Notes: generated by a model from the sequence alone, not told the origin. A DNA stretch of 64,000 nt from Azolla caroliniana (GCA_043228905.1 JBHGNT010000001.1:12090001-12154000); one strand, 5' to 3'. Positions 23,939 to 35,899 are shown, counted from the first letter of the stretch. Numbers and translations are program-made.

Positions 23939-25427
23939 CCTTTTGGCGACCACTAAGGCGACCCCCCTTTGGAGACGAAGTCGAAGATTAATACGTGGCA
24001 GAGACAACAACGACGAAATGTGTGATAATGGTGACGATGATGTGCGAGAAATCGAATTTATGATGAGTAGCAAATCGAATCGGTAATGTGCAAGAAATGG
24101 CGACCACAATGTGTTGGAAATGGCCATGTTAACGAAAAAGAAGAAGAAACAATCATAGCGATAACTGGAATGACAGAGATTGACAACAACGATGGCCGGA
24201 CCGAAGATGTGCGGGACGACAACAACCGGACAGCCGGAAAGACATGGTCGTTTGTGCCAAACAACAACGAAGATGGAGACGGCCGGACAACAGTTTGAGC
24301 GGTCGGATAGGCCGGAGAGTGACCGGACAAGAGCAACCGGAGCGGCCGAAGTGGCTGGAGAGCAGTCGGAATGGCCGGACAATTGCTGAAGAGCAACCAG
24401 ACGACGATCGGACGGTGACGGGCGAACCTCAGCCAAAATAGACGACCGACTGCAAACTGGCTGAACAGGGCCAACAAGGCCGGCGACAGAGACATTTGGA
24501 GATTGACCGCACAGACATGGCCAGACGAGCCAGACAGCGGAAAGAGCGGCCAGTAGGGTCGAAAACCGGCCGGAATAGCCAGACAGTGGCTGGAGCGGCC
24601 GGAGAACCGGACAGATGACTTGGAAAACGGACTGGACGCACAGTCGGAAGACAACAGACAGACATCCGAGGAGCGGCCGAAATGCACAGAAATGGCCAAA
24701 GTGGCTGGAGAGCGGTCGGAGTGGCCGAACGGTGCCGAAACGGAGGCGGCCGGACCGGACGGGCCATACAATGACGACGCTGGACAACGGCGATGGAGAC
24801 ACTAGGGAAACAAGACAACTAACAAAGATGAGAGATTCGGCCAGAGTAGCGGAAAAGCGAGGGCCGGACAACATTAGAAGCGGAATAGAGGCGGTCGGAT
24901 GAACGACGGCCGGACGGACACGTCAGGAAAAACGAAGGAGGCCGGACAACAAGCGGCAGCGGCGGCGGCAAAAAAAGCAGCAACACCGGACTATGGCTGT
25001 ACAGAGATGGCAATGGAGCCAGATACACAGAGGCGGACTCAAACGGACGGAAACCGACAGAGACGGTGATGGAGTCCGCAACAAAGGCAGCCGGACAGCA
25101 GCCGAGACAATGATGGAAAAGGCCGGTGAGGCCGGAAGGGCGCGGCCACACCGATTGTCGAATAGTGGACGAGACGGCCGGGACGACGGACCGAACGCAC
25201 AATCGGAAGAGGAGGACGACGACCGGACACCGACAGAGACGGAGGAGAGGCCGGAGCCGGAACGACGGACGGGCGGGCCAAATAGTGGCAAAGGAGCGGC
25301 CGAAGCAGTTGGAATAGCCGAATAGTGGCCAGATGGGCTGGACAGAGAACCGCCAAACGACGACCGGAATGGGCCAAACAGTTGAAACGGTGACGGAGCC
25401 GGGACAACGATAGGACGGCGGTGGCCA

Positions 25428-25685
25428 CATAGCAACAACTAGAGTGGTGGCTGACCAATAGCGGTCCGGTTGGTTCGAGACAGCGACAGGCGCCAGATGG
25501 AGCAGCAGTCGTATAGTGGCAACGACAGAGCGGCAGCCGCCGGATAGGGGCTGGATCATAGCAACAACTAGAGTGGTGGCTGACCAATAGCGGTCCGGTT
25601 GGTTCGAGACAGCGACAGGCGCCAGATGGAGCAGCAGTCGTATAGTGGCAACGACAGAGCGGCAGCCGCCGGATAGGGGCTGGAT
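25428..25685 (+). repeat. 129-bp tandem duplication in the non-coding element
   Basis: Units 25428-25556 and 25557-25685 both begin CATAGCAACAACTAGAG and look identical, indicating a recent duplication. Confidence 0.9.
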
Positions 25686-27022
25686 CAATTTCCGGAATGT
25701 GCAAAGACACATAACGGTCAGAGTGGCCGAACGGTGAGAAACTGGAGGCGGACGGACCGGATGGGCTAGACAAACGAACGGAGGACCGGAAAGATAGGGT
25801 CGAACACAGACAACTACCGGCGGCAAAAATCAACGACCGGACAGACAACCGGAATGGCCCTAGAAGCGGCTAGACAGCAACCGGAACGATGACACCATGC
25901 CGAAAAGTGACAGGAATTGTCGGACAGCCGACGGCCGAAACGGCGTTGACGCTGAAACGACGGGTCGGACAACGGAATAGTGGCCGGAGGGCCAGAAAGA
26001 CAATAATGACCGGATCAAATAGACGGATGGGACAGAGTCGGAGACACAGACAGACAGTGCTGGACGAGGACGAACTGACGGACGACAGTGACGGACAGAG
26101 ACAATGACGGCCGGAGACAGAGATAGAGATGCAGACGCATACGCAAATGGGACGACAACGACAACGTCCAGATGGCGACGGTGCAGGACACCGACAACTG
26201 GATGATAGCCGAAACGGTGACAAAGATGGATGACGTGCACGGAGAAGGAGAGCAACAACAAGAAGAGCAGCAGAAACTAAGAAGAAAGAGAGATGGAATC
26301 GAAGACAAAAGCAAGGAAGAAGGAAAAAGAAGAGGACGAAACCGCAAGAAAATACACTGATGAAGAAGAAGAAATAGAGGATAAACAGAAGATAGGGAAG
26401 ATGAAGAAGCAAATGAAACAACGTGGACAGAAAGGAAAACGAGGGAAAAAGAAAGAAGAATAGAAACGAACAAGAAGAAAGAAAAAGTAAACCTGGCAGT
26501 GGGAAAGAAGAAAACGGAGAAGAGGAAGCAAAGAATGATATCAGAGACAGGAAAAAAGAAGAAGAAGAAGAGAGAACCATAGGAATTTCGAAACTACTTT
26601 CAAAAAAAGAAAAACTTAAGGGCATTGTTGGAATTATAAAAACATGAGGGTACATGATACAAATTTCAAAATCCAAGGGCATTGTCATTGGTTTAGAAAA
26701 TTTCAGGCTACAATACTTAAATTTAAAAACTCATCCACCTAAAGAAATGGACGTGATCGACCACGACAACTCACAAAATCAACAAAAGGAAGATACACAT
26801 ACACACAACATTTTTGGACCCATGAAGAAGTTCGTAAGTCGACAGAATGAGAATGTTCGTGTCGCGGAAGATTTGCTGACCAACAAAGATGGTCGAGTCA
26901 AGCACTCCGATCGAGGGAGTCGATCGTTGAAAGGACCGATGGAAGTTCCGGTCAAAGAAATATCATCATCAAGGCATGTGGGATCGACGTGCAAGGCACT
27001 CTCCCACGGGCGTGCCATATTG

Positions 27023-27532
27023 TGTTACCCCGTACGAGATGTACGGAGAGTTAGTGTGATGAGCGAGGGTCGAATGTTATCATGATGTTGTTGTGTATGT
27101 GTAGGGGACATAAATGTAATTATGAGTCTATACGTATGTGAACACATGCACACGTGTGTGCATGTGGATGGATACGAGGAGGTGTGAGTGAGTGTCCAGT
27201 ATGAATGCTCGAGGGGGCTTACACCCCTATGTATTTACCCCCTCTTGTACTATTTAACCCCTTATGGGGAATGAATGAAATATGAATGAACATTTTCTCT
27301 CTAATCTCTCTCTCTTTGACACCTTTTCTCTTCTCTCTCCCTCTCTCATGTTGAACCCCCTTGGGAGGGGGGTGGAGCCATTCTAGGCACCACCCCCCAC
27401 CCCGCAATGCTTCTCTATATGATCTCTCTCACCATCATACTCTCCATCACCATGTCTATCTTCATTACTAATCATCATAGTTATCATTCATCATCATCAT
27501 CGTCCTTAACCCTGACCCTAAAACCTACAACA
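27023..27532 (+). repeat. Right LTR of the non-coding element
   Basis: Direct copy of 23400-23938, lacking one 29-bp pyrimidine unit, followed by the GTTCC target duplication. Confidence 0.9.
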
Positions 27533-27537
27533 GTTCC

Positions 27538-28330
27538 ATATATGAAATAAAATAAATAATTGTCAATGGCCTAGTGGTTAGGGTCATTAAGTGTGTATAG
27601 AGTGGTGCAGAGTTTGAGACTTTGTTAACTAATAACGTGTATTAAAGAGTATTTTATTCCCCCTTTTTCTTTTGTTTGAGACAAGGGAATAATAAAAGCA
27701 TTGAATGCTAAAATAGGTGCCATACCCTCTTTTTCCTCTATAAAAAGGGGAGAAGAGGGCTTATTTCAGGGTCACCCATTTTGCCGTAGGAGGTGTACCA
27801 TTTAGGGTTGAGACTTTCTCTTTCTCTGTCTACGTCTATTTCTTCTTCTTGGTTTTAGGGTTCATGAGTTGTTTAGTTATTTTCTCATCTTCCTCTAATT
27901 GGGAGTTTAGGGTTTCATTCGCTTCTTTTCTCCCATCTTTGTCTTACTCGGAGAGGTTCAAGATTCCCTTCTTATTGTGAGAGTTATGAGCTTAGGGGTT
28001 GTGAGTTTGGTTTCTACTCTCTTCTTACTCAAGAGATTTTGGCTTTGGGTTTCTTAAACAAAGACTTCTTCAATTTTTGATGGCGGTCTACTTGGTGGCT
28101 CGGTTGTCTTCTCCACGATAGAGAATGTTACAGGTGTCGACGGTTTCGGGTTAAGGGTGGACTAACTCGATGGCTGGTTGTGGAAAGGAGGTTGTAGTGG
28201 CATGAGAGCTTCCTCAATTCAAGGCATTCACCAAATTATTTTAGCCCCCTTGTGTTGGTTTCTTTGTCGATTTATGTATACTGATTGATTGATTTGTACA
28301 AACCACTAAAATCGTGGTATTATGCCGATT
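27538..28330 (+). mobile_element. Dispersed LTR-like repeat, split by the non-coding LTR element
   Basis: The left part is at 23349-23399 (TGTCATGATGTGGTGTG...); the right part resumes here after the target duplication. Joined, it aligns over several hundred bases with 63119-64000. Shared landmarks include TAGTGGTTAG, a TATA box in CTATAAAAAG and GAGGGCTTATTTC. A TG start, internal TATA box and presence at two places suggest an LTR of an unidentified element. The right end is not fixed. Confidence 0.6.
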
Positions 28331-28594
28331 CGTTGTAAGAAACCCCATTTTTTTGTATCATAACTTATGTTTATTTTCCCCATGATTTTTCCTTAATCTC
28401 GTGTTTAATCCCTTAACCAAGTGTTAAACTTCACACGGTTCATCATGCTGATCGTGTCCGAAACCCTAACTTCGTCGCCGAGCGCAAACACTCGACAAGC
28501 CCCAAAGCTCGACGAGCTCCTAAGCTTGATGAGCCTCTTACTCAGTGAGCGGCTACTCGATGAGAGAGAGAGATATAGATAGATTATAATTATC

Positions 28595-28630
28595 AACACG
28601 TTCGCGTTCACAAGTGGAAGGATTGTGCAT
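28595..28630 (+). repeat. Left terminal inverted repeat
   Basis: Begins AACACGTTCGCGTTC and ends GGATTGTGCAT. Just inside it, TTCCACTTG pairs with CAAGTGGAA of the repeat itself, forming a small hairpin. Confidence 0.85.
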
Positions 28631-28967
28631 TCCACTTGTAGAATCATCTTAAAACGAAGCAAATACACCCTCTCTACAAAAATTGGATGCACTAGTATCA
28701 CATGTTCCTCAACTTGATGAGAATTTGCAAATATAAAAATACATGATAGATCTACGAGTGGAGATCATTAGAAATCATGCAAGTTTAGACGCGTTGATAA
28801 GTTAATGTAGGCATAATAAAGTTCAACAATGGCTCAATATGTCACTACTGTGCGACAAGGGAAACACTAACTTAAAGACTTATATTAATTAGGTAAGTTT
28901 TACAAAAATATCAGGTGTACTTGTATCCATACTAATAAAATGAGTTATAATTTATACTTTGACCCAT

Positions 28968-29250
28968 ACGTGCATGTATGTAATTGTGGAAAATGTAGGA
29001 TAGTGCACATTAGGATAAGTGATTGGAATAACTAACTTATTAAAGTATTCAATACTTGTATTTAAAGTTGATCTAATCTATTCCTCAGTTTGTTCATATG
29101 GGATCAAACCATATGTATATAATTGTGGACAATGTAAGGCAGTGAACTTTAGGATAATGTCGTGGAAATAACAAACCTATTAGGCTTTCATACCTGTATT
29201 TAAAATTGATCTACTCTATTGCTTAGGTGATTCACACAGGATCAAACTCC
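28968..29250. repeat. Two diverged tandem units of about 140 bp
   Basis: Units near 28968 and 29107 share ATAATTGTGGA, AGGATAA, ACTTGTATTTAAA/ACCTGTATTTAAA, TTGATCTA and GGATCAAAC. They lie between the left inverted repeat and the 3' end of the methyltransferase gene. No function is apparent. Confidence 0.7.
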
Positions 29251-29640
29251 GAACGATAACGCAACTGGAACCATTATCAACACACTACACAATCTAAGCA
29301 GCAATGGAATAGAAACATAATAGTTTTAACAATAGAAGACAAAGATCCATAATAACAACATGGACAGTCATGGCAACAATTGTAGGGCCATGTTCTGTTA
29401 AGGTTAGCTTGGACCAAAATCAGCCTCAATTTAAACTAATTCATGTTTCTCCATAAATTTGGTAGTCAACTATGCACGCGGTGAAACCAATGTCATAAAT
29501 CTACTAACCAAGTATATAAAAATAAAATTGAAACATATAGAAGATTATAAAGAATAGAATCCACTAGGTAAAACCCAAAATTTGTATTAATAATGTGAAA
29601 TCCTAACAAATCGTCAGTGTCATTTTCTTCATAGAGTCTA

Positions 29641-30525
29641 TTACATAGCAATCAATTCATCAACGTCATTTTCTTCATCATCTTGTGTAGAACTCTCTTC
29701 GGCTATACGTGCATTGGCTTCCCCTGTTAGCCGAGCCAACGAAATATCTTCTATAAGCTCATCATCAAGCTCTATTAGCTCCCCCGGTTCGCCGGCTAAC
29801 GGAGGAATAGGCTCTCGCGAAGCAGGTTGAAACCTTTCTGTATTAGTGAGGTTCTTTGCACCGACCTCCTCATCCTGGTCTGGGCACTCCCACAAAGCCT
29901 TAATCCGCATATTAATAAATATAACCTGGTCCTGGTCCTTCTCCAATGCAATTGTATTTCTAAAGAGCTTCAATGCACATGCAGACGTCGTTCCTGTGAT
30001 GTAAGTAACAAGAAGATTTAGTTGTCAAACGAAAAAAAAAGGGATTGGTTATCTCAAGATCGTTACCCTAGTTCAAGGAATACCCGTGCCAGAAAAGAGA
30101 TCTAATATCCAGTCTCCTTTGATAGAAAACATCTCGATCAAGCGCATCATAAGTCGTTGAGGTTTTTGATATGGGTTGACAAGTCCCCGTTTTGTCGTGG
30201 TGACATGTCGCAATTTCCGTGTCACTGCTGGATATACCAACAGATTTGAACCTCCCACTTCATTAGAATGCTCCTTGATTCTCTGTTTCTTAACTTCATT
30301 GAAGTAGCCAACCGTGATGTATTCAATGGCATTAACGAACCGAAAAGTTGGCCCTCTATTTACATTGGTCTTGATCCTATAAAAAATAATACATCGAGTT
30401 AAGAATAGATTGAACAACCTTAAGAAATGCAATATAGTGAAAGACACCTATAAATAATCCTTACCATGCAAGGTTCTTGATGCCATGGCAACGAGATCTC
30501 AAAGCTTGAGCTACCGAGTACCCTT
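29641..30525 (-). pseudogene. DNA N6-adenine/N4-cytosine methyltransferase, 5' truncated
   Basis: Read leftward, three exons (about 30525-30465, 30376-30084, 29993-29641) join in frame across GT-AG introns of 88 and 90 bp. The product contains QKPQRLMMRLIEMFS, then GDWILDLFSGTGTT, then FRNTIALEKD. This is the C-terminal S-adenosylmethionine-binding region (FxGxG motif) of DNA methylases whose catalytic DPPY motif lies N-terminal to it. That N-terminal half is absent: homology stops where Copia E2 begins, so catalysis is impossible from this copy. The tail is acidic (DDEENDVDELIAM). Such enzymes transfer methyl to the exocyclic amine of A or C in DNA. The gene points away from the DUF7869 gene and shares its promoter region. 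Whether it modifies element ends or host DNA is unknown. Confidence 0.75.
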
Positions 30526-31322
30526 GGTCGGATCGACACTTTCGGCAAACTGCAGGTTATCCGGTAAGCAAAGCCCGAAGACAAAAGCAGAGAAGGCGGA
30601 TATGAGGAAAATTCCATATGCCTCTGCCGTCGGGAGCTTAATGTACGCAATGGTGTGTACCCGACCGGATATAGGATACGCAGTCGGAGTGGTGAGCCGG
30701 TTCATGAGCAATCCCGGCAAGGAGCACTGGAACGTAGTCAAATGGATACTCCGGTACTTGAAGGGCACTTCGAACATGTGTCTCCGATTCAACTTCAGAA
30801 AACCTCAACTTGACGGTTTTACCGATTCGGACATGTCGGCTGATGTGGATACCAGCCGGTCTACATCTGGGTATGTAATGACATATGCAGGGGGAGTTGT
30901 TTCGTGGCAGTCGAGGTTGCAGAAGACGGTTGCGTTGTCAACCATAGAGGCGGAGTACATGGCGGCTGTGGAAGCCGGCAAGGAAATCTTATGGATGAAG
31001 GACTTCATCGGAGAGCTCGGTATCCGGCAAGATGAATACCGGCTCTATTGCGACAGTCAAAGTCCCATCCACCTTGCTAAGAATGTGGCCTACCATTCCC
31101 GGACGAAGCATATCCAGCGCAGATATCACTGGATCCGGGAAAGAGTAGATGACCAGGAGTTCGCACTGACGAAGATCCACACGGCTGAGAACGGGTCAGA
31201 TATGCTGACCATAGTGCTGATACCCGACAAGCTAGATGCATGCCGAAAGAGGATCATTCTAGTAAGACACCCCATGCTGGAGTGAAGGGGGAGTTTGTTC
31301 GGAGACAGGTCCCTCCGGATGG
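30526..31322 (+). pseudogene. Inverted 3' segment of Copia E2 (RNase H, PPT, start of 3' LTR)
   Basis: Plus-strand frame with DSDMSADVDTSRSTSGYVMT, STIEAEYMAA and LYCDSQSPIHLA, the RNase H domain of Copia. It ends at 31285, followed by the polypurine tract AAGGGGGAG and the first 27 bp of an LTR (TGTTCGGAGACAGG). It begins exactly at the protein position where the minus-strand part of E2 stops, and 22 of 23 bp are shared at the two breakpoints (30526-30548 and 31323-31345, inverted). This is best read as an inversion within one element. Confidence 0.8.
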
Positions 31323-34300
31323 TTGCCGGAAGTGTCGATCCGACCGGTTTCGCATCTGACATGTTGAACCGGTGAAGCACCTTTGTCACGTACTTCTCCT
31401 GTGACAACCATAATTGCTTCGCTGACCGGTTCCGGATAATATGCATCCCGTCTTTCATTGAGAAGGTCTGGTTGAGAGCCTTCTTCAGCATCCGTATTTT
31501 AACTTGGTCCCGTCCGACGATCAACATGTCGTCCACGTACAGAAGGAGTATCAGGAAGTCGCCTCCATCCGGACGGTGCTGAGTATATCGGTCATGAAGG
31601 AGTCGAACTTCCGGTACCATTGCCGGGGGGCCTGCTTTAACCCGTAGAGGCTCTTCTTCAACCGGCAAACCAGGTGCTCCTTCCCTTTCTCCACGAATCC
31701 TTCCGGTTGCTGCATGTAGATCTCTTCTTCGAGGTCACCGTGAAGGAATGCCGTCTTCACGTCTAACTACTCTACCTCGAGGTCCATGCTTGCCGCTATA
31801 CTCAGCACCGTCCGGATGGAGGTCATCTTTACTACCGGGGCAAATATCTTGTTGAAGTCCACGCCCTTCTTCTGCTGGAAACCCCTTCACCACGATCCTG
31901 GCTTTGTATCTCGGGGGGTTGCCGACATCTCCCGGTTTCAACTTGTACACCCACTTGTTTCGGAGTGCCCGCTTTCCTTTCGGCAACTCCACCAATTCGT
32001 ACGTATGGTTTTCATGCAGGGAATCCATCTCATCCTGCATGGCACTTAACCATTTTTGGCTGTGGGCGTCTTCCTTCGCTTCTTCGAAGCTTTCCGGCTC
32101 CCCCTCATCGGTCAGCAGAACATGATCTGCATCCGGAAATCTCCGGGGGGCCCTTCTCTCTCTGAGAGGATATCTCCGTCTCTGGGCTTCGGTGACCGGC
32201 TCATCCATCTGCTCTTCATTCGAATCCGATTCGGGGTCTTGGCCGGTTCCGGTTTCAGCTTCCTCTACTTCTTCTTCAGCCCGTTCGGTATCCTCACCGT
32301 AACCGGCTGGTCCCTCGAGTGCTAACCGGTCTCTTGCCGGTTGGGTCTGCTCATCGTAGAGTCGATCCTTACTGGTCGACTCAGAGTCCATTATCTTCTT
32401 CTCCGACTCCCAGACGGCGAGCGTCTTGTTCTCCAAGAAGATAATATCTCGACTTCGGAATACCTTCTTGTCGACTAGGTCCCACACTCGGTAGCCGAAC
32501 TCATCGTCACCATAACCGAGGAATATGCATGGCTGGGTCTTTGGATCTAACTTTCCTCTCCGGTCCTTAGCTACATGCACGTACGCGAGACACCCGAACA
32601 CCTTCAGATGCCGGTAGGATACTTCCTTACCGGTCCACACTCTCTGTGGCATGTCTCTGTCCAAGGGTACTGAGGGTGATCTATTTATCACATATGTCGC
32701 CGTCGACAGTGCCTCAGCCCAAAACTTCTTGGGTAGTTTTGCATGCGCTAGCATACTCCGGACCCTCTCCATTATGGTCCGGTTCATCCTCTCGGCCAGT
32801 CCGTTTAGTTCCAGCGTCTTCAGCACGGTAAATTTGAGCCGGATTCCCTTCGAGCGGCAACACTCCTTGAACTGCCCCCGGTATTCTCCTCCGTTATGTG
32901 CTCGAACTGCCTTCAGCTTCCGGCCGGTTTCTCTTTCCACTCTCGCATGGAGCTCTTTGAAGACAAATAACACCTGATCCTTCGTCTTCAACGGTGTGGC
33001 CCACAGCTTCCGGCTGTGGTCATCTATGAACGTCACGAAGTACTGTGATCCTGCATGTGATTTCGTGTCTACTTGACACACATCAGTATGCACCAACTCC
33101 AGTGGTGCATTACGTCTCATCGGTGGCCTTGGTCGGAAGGAGGTCTGGTTTTGCTTACCGGCCAGACAATTAGTGCACTTCTCCAAGTGCACGTTCTTCA
33201 CTGGAATGAGGTTGTCGTCTGCAAGCCTCTTCATCCCCTTCTCGCTCATATGACACAGCCTCTTGTGCCACAGCTCACCGGCAGTGTCGAATGCCACGTT
33301 CACTTCTTCCGGGCATAACCGGGCATTCATCAGGTACAATGTGTTTACCTTCCGGGCCCGAGCCACAATCAGGCTCCCTTTGCTAAACTTCATGACACCG
33401 TTCCGGATGCTACCTGTGTAGCCCTCATCATCTAGCCGACCGGCTGATATCAGGTTCAGTCGAACCTCCGGAACGTGTGAGACATCCCTCAACAGCAACT
33501 TGCATCCGGTTGGTGTCGACAGCCACACGTCTCCTATGCCGACAATTCGGCATGTACCTTCATTCCCCATCCGGACACAGCCGTGATCACCGGCTGAGTA
33601 GGATGAGAAGCATTTCCGGTCCGGGGTAAGGTGGATCGACGCTCAGGAGTCTACCACCCAGGTCATCTCGTCGCCGGCAAGGTTTATCTCACTCTCCTCG
33701 GTGATGAGCATCAACTCCTCTTCAGTTGCCGCGATTGTCGTCGTTCCCTTCCGGTTCGGTCCCCTCCGGTCTTTACCGTTCCGGTCCGGTGTCCGCTTCG
33801 AATCGGTGCCGTCGGTTACCTTGTCTTTACGGAAGTGCCGACAGTTCTTCTGGAAGTGTCCCGGCTTGCTGCAATAGAAGCAAGTAGGCCTCCCCCTTGA
33901 CTTTGACCGTGTCCCCAACTTCTCCCAGTTCTGGGGACTACGGTTTTTATGTCTTCCGCGTTCTGATTCGGTAAGGAGCGCTTTGGAGTCGGAGCTCGTA
34001 TCCTTATCTTTCCGACGCGCCTCCTCATCTAGCAGGCTCGACTTCACTCTTGTTAGGGATAACCGTTTTCCTTCCGGCCCGACGTTGCCCAAAGTGACAA
34101 CCAACGTCTCCCAGCTATCCGGGAGGGAACCGAGCAGGAGTAGCGCTAGTACTTTGTCGGCGAGAGGTACTTCCAATGATGTTTCCTGGTGTATCAGCCC
34201 CTGGAAGGCATTCATGTGCTCCGCCATGCTGGAGCCATCTTGGTACTGGAGTCTTACTAGCTTCCGGAATACCGAAACCTGATTAACAGCATTCTTGTTT

Positions 34301-34575
34301 TGAAACATTATGCCGATCTTCTCCCAGAGCTCATGAGCCTTGCTCTCTTCATTGAAGTTGTTGTACAGGCTCATGTCGATGAAGCAGTGTATGTACGCCG
34401 TTGTCTTCATGTGCATCACCTCCCATATCGCGGCGTCGATTTTGTCCGGTCTCTTGTCTCCGAACTGAACCGGCAGCCAGAGGTCTTTAACCACGAGCAT
34501 GTCCCTCATCTTCGACTTCCACACCGAATAGTTGGAGCCGGTGAGCTTGAACATGTCTCCCAACGAATAGTCCAT
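31323..34575 (-). pseudogene. Copia retrotransposon E2, gag to reverse transcriptase
   Basis: Read leftward from the ATG at 34575: gag, zinc knuckle CFYCSKPGHF (first Cys-Cys-His-Cys intact), then protease. There the active-site DSG has become DS-stop at about 33643. GAG-pre-integrase and integrase follow (GNEGTCR to SRDIIF, 33570-32400) and then reverse transcriptase. A frameshift near 31870 and a small deletion with a filler sequence near 31562-31586 break the RT. YVDDMLIVG is still readable near 31545-31520. E2 is more recent than E1 (fewer lesions) but cannot make a complete polyprotein. RNase H is found inverted immediately to the left. Confidence 0.93.
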
Positions 34576-34605
34576 TTTCTGTGTCGTTTTGCTCTGATAC
34601 CACTT

Positions 34606-35211
34606 CACAGGAACTAAACGCTCCCCTATACGCAACGCTCGGCCACAACCAAGCTTAGATTCATACACAGAAAAACGGGCAATTAAAGCACGACACAAAG
34701 AGGAGAAGAGTACACGGGATGTTTACGTGGAAAACCCAAGGAGGGAAAAACCACGGCAGCCCACAGGCTACAAACTATCACTATGCTAGAATGTACAATA
34801 GTGAGTTCACGGAGGCCATGACATCGTGCTCACGATCCTCGCCACAGGCGGCGGTTACAACAGAGGCAATGACCTCTTGCTCTCTCTCTCTCTTTGTACA
34901 CTGTTACGCACTCACTCTATTCTTTCCCCAACAAGAATAACAACAACGATCAATCATCAAAACACACTCAAAAAAGGTTTGCCCTAAGTCATATTTATAC
35001 TAATATGACTTTTCGGCTATTTATAAATATAGCCACGATGGACTCTCAGAAACATATTTACAAATATGTCTCTTCATCTGGAGAGCACTTCTCACTGGGT
35101 CTGCACCATCCGGTTCTCTGTAGCCAGGTCTGCGCCATCCGGCTCTTCGTAGCCGGGTACTCCTCATACGGTTCTTCTCCCTTCCCATCCGGAGGGACCT
35201 GTCTCCCAACA
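34606..35211 (-). mobile_element. 5' LTR of Copia E2
   Basis: On the minus strand it starts TGTTGGGAGACAGGTCCCTC and reaches the primer-binding site (complement of TGGTATCAGAGC at 34591-34602). The inner end has lost the usual terminal CA. The adjacent host bases (TATCT) are not repeated on the left side of the element, in line with deletion there. Confidence 0.85.
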
Positions 35212-35275
35212 ATATCTTTTCCACACAATAATTAATTGTTGCCCCAAAAACACAATTTTTCTCTTTCAGAGCCTT

Positions 35276-35832
35276 CTTTTATATAGGAACTCGATACGGC
35301 GTATCGAGTTCTGGTTTAAAGTCTAGGTTTTAAACACAAACTCGATACACCGTATCGAGTTCCTGTGATTTCTTTGCTTTTTAAACAGGAACTCGATATG
35401 GCGTATCGAGTTCCTGTTTAAAACCTACACTTTAAACACGAACTCGATACGCCGTATCGAGTTCGTGTTTAAAACCTAAACTTTAAACGAGAACTCGATA
35501 CGGCGTATCGAGTTCCTGTTTAAAAAGCAAAGGAAACACAAGAACTCGATACGGTGTATCGAGTTCCCGTTTAAAGTTTAGGTTTTAAACAGGAACTCGA
35601 TACGCCATATCGAGTTCCTGTTTAAAAAGCAAAAAAAAAAAAGAACTCGATACGGCGTATCAAGTTCCCATTTAAAGTTTAGGTTTAGGTTTAGGGACCT
35701 CGATATGGCGTATCGAGTTCTTGTTTAAAGTTTAGGTTTTAAACAGTAACTCGATACGCCGTATCGAGTTCCTGTTTAAAAAGAAAAAAATATATATGAA
35801 CTCGATACGCCATATCGAGTTCCTATATAAAG
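35276..35832. promoter_or_regulatory. Divergent promoter between methyltransferase and DUF7869 genes
   Basis: TATATAAAAG on the minus strand (35285-35276) faces left toward the methyltransferase. TATATAAAG on the plus strand (35824-35832) faces right toward the DUF7869 gene. Nearly all the sequence between them is the palindrome array. The arrangement suggests coordinated control; this is inference from spacing and orientation. Confidence 0.6.
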
Positions 35833-35873
35833 TTTGTATTGTATACAGGAACTCGATACGGCGTATCGAGTTC
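35286..35873. repeat. Array of twelve palindromes, about 50-bp period
   Basis: The unit is a near-perfect palindrome GAACTCGATA-CGGCG-TATCGAGTTC. Twelve occur between 35286 and 35873, joined by two spacer types: CCTGTTTAAAAAGCAAA and GTTTAAAGTTTAGGTTTTAAAC (the second itself partly palindromic). Core variants TGGCG, CGGTG, CGCCA and CACCG differ mostly by C-to-T or G-to-A at CpG. Candidate role: binding sites for the element's transposase or a regulator. Confidence 0.92.
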
Positions 35874-35899
35874 TTGAGCGAAAAAACATATTTACAAAA

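Larger units (their letters stand above)
23400..27532 (+). mobile_element. Non-coding LTR retrotransposon (LARD-like), 4.1 kb
   Basis: Two direct repeats with TG...CA ends (23400-23938 and 27023-27532) enclose 3.1 kb. The whole is flanked by the 5-bp target duplication GTTCC (23395-23399 and 27533-27537). Its boundaries are therefore certain. The interior shows no gag, protease, integrase or reverse transcriptase in any frame. It consists largely of degenerate CCGGACAAC/GGCCGGA purine-rich units and a GAAGAAGAA-rich part. The long minus-strand frames there are by-products of that composition. It must have been mobilised by proteins supplied by another element. Plus orientation is assumed from LTR asymmetry only. 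Confidence 0.88.

Noticed and set aside
23924-26688. Long minus-strand open frames of 130-335 codons
   Set aside because: They lie inside the non-coding LTR element and encode only repetitive Ser/Pro/Arg/Leu/Phe sequence that mirrors a purine-rich plus strand. No domain or sensible start was seen.
30526-31285. A separate plus-strand RNase H gene
   Set aside because: It is the inverted 3' part of Copia E2: the protein continues exactly where the minus-strand part ends.
35286-35873. CRISPR-like regular repeats
   Set aside because: The repeats are palindromic and the spacers are repeated, not unique. This is a plant nuclear locus with no cas genes.
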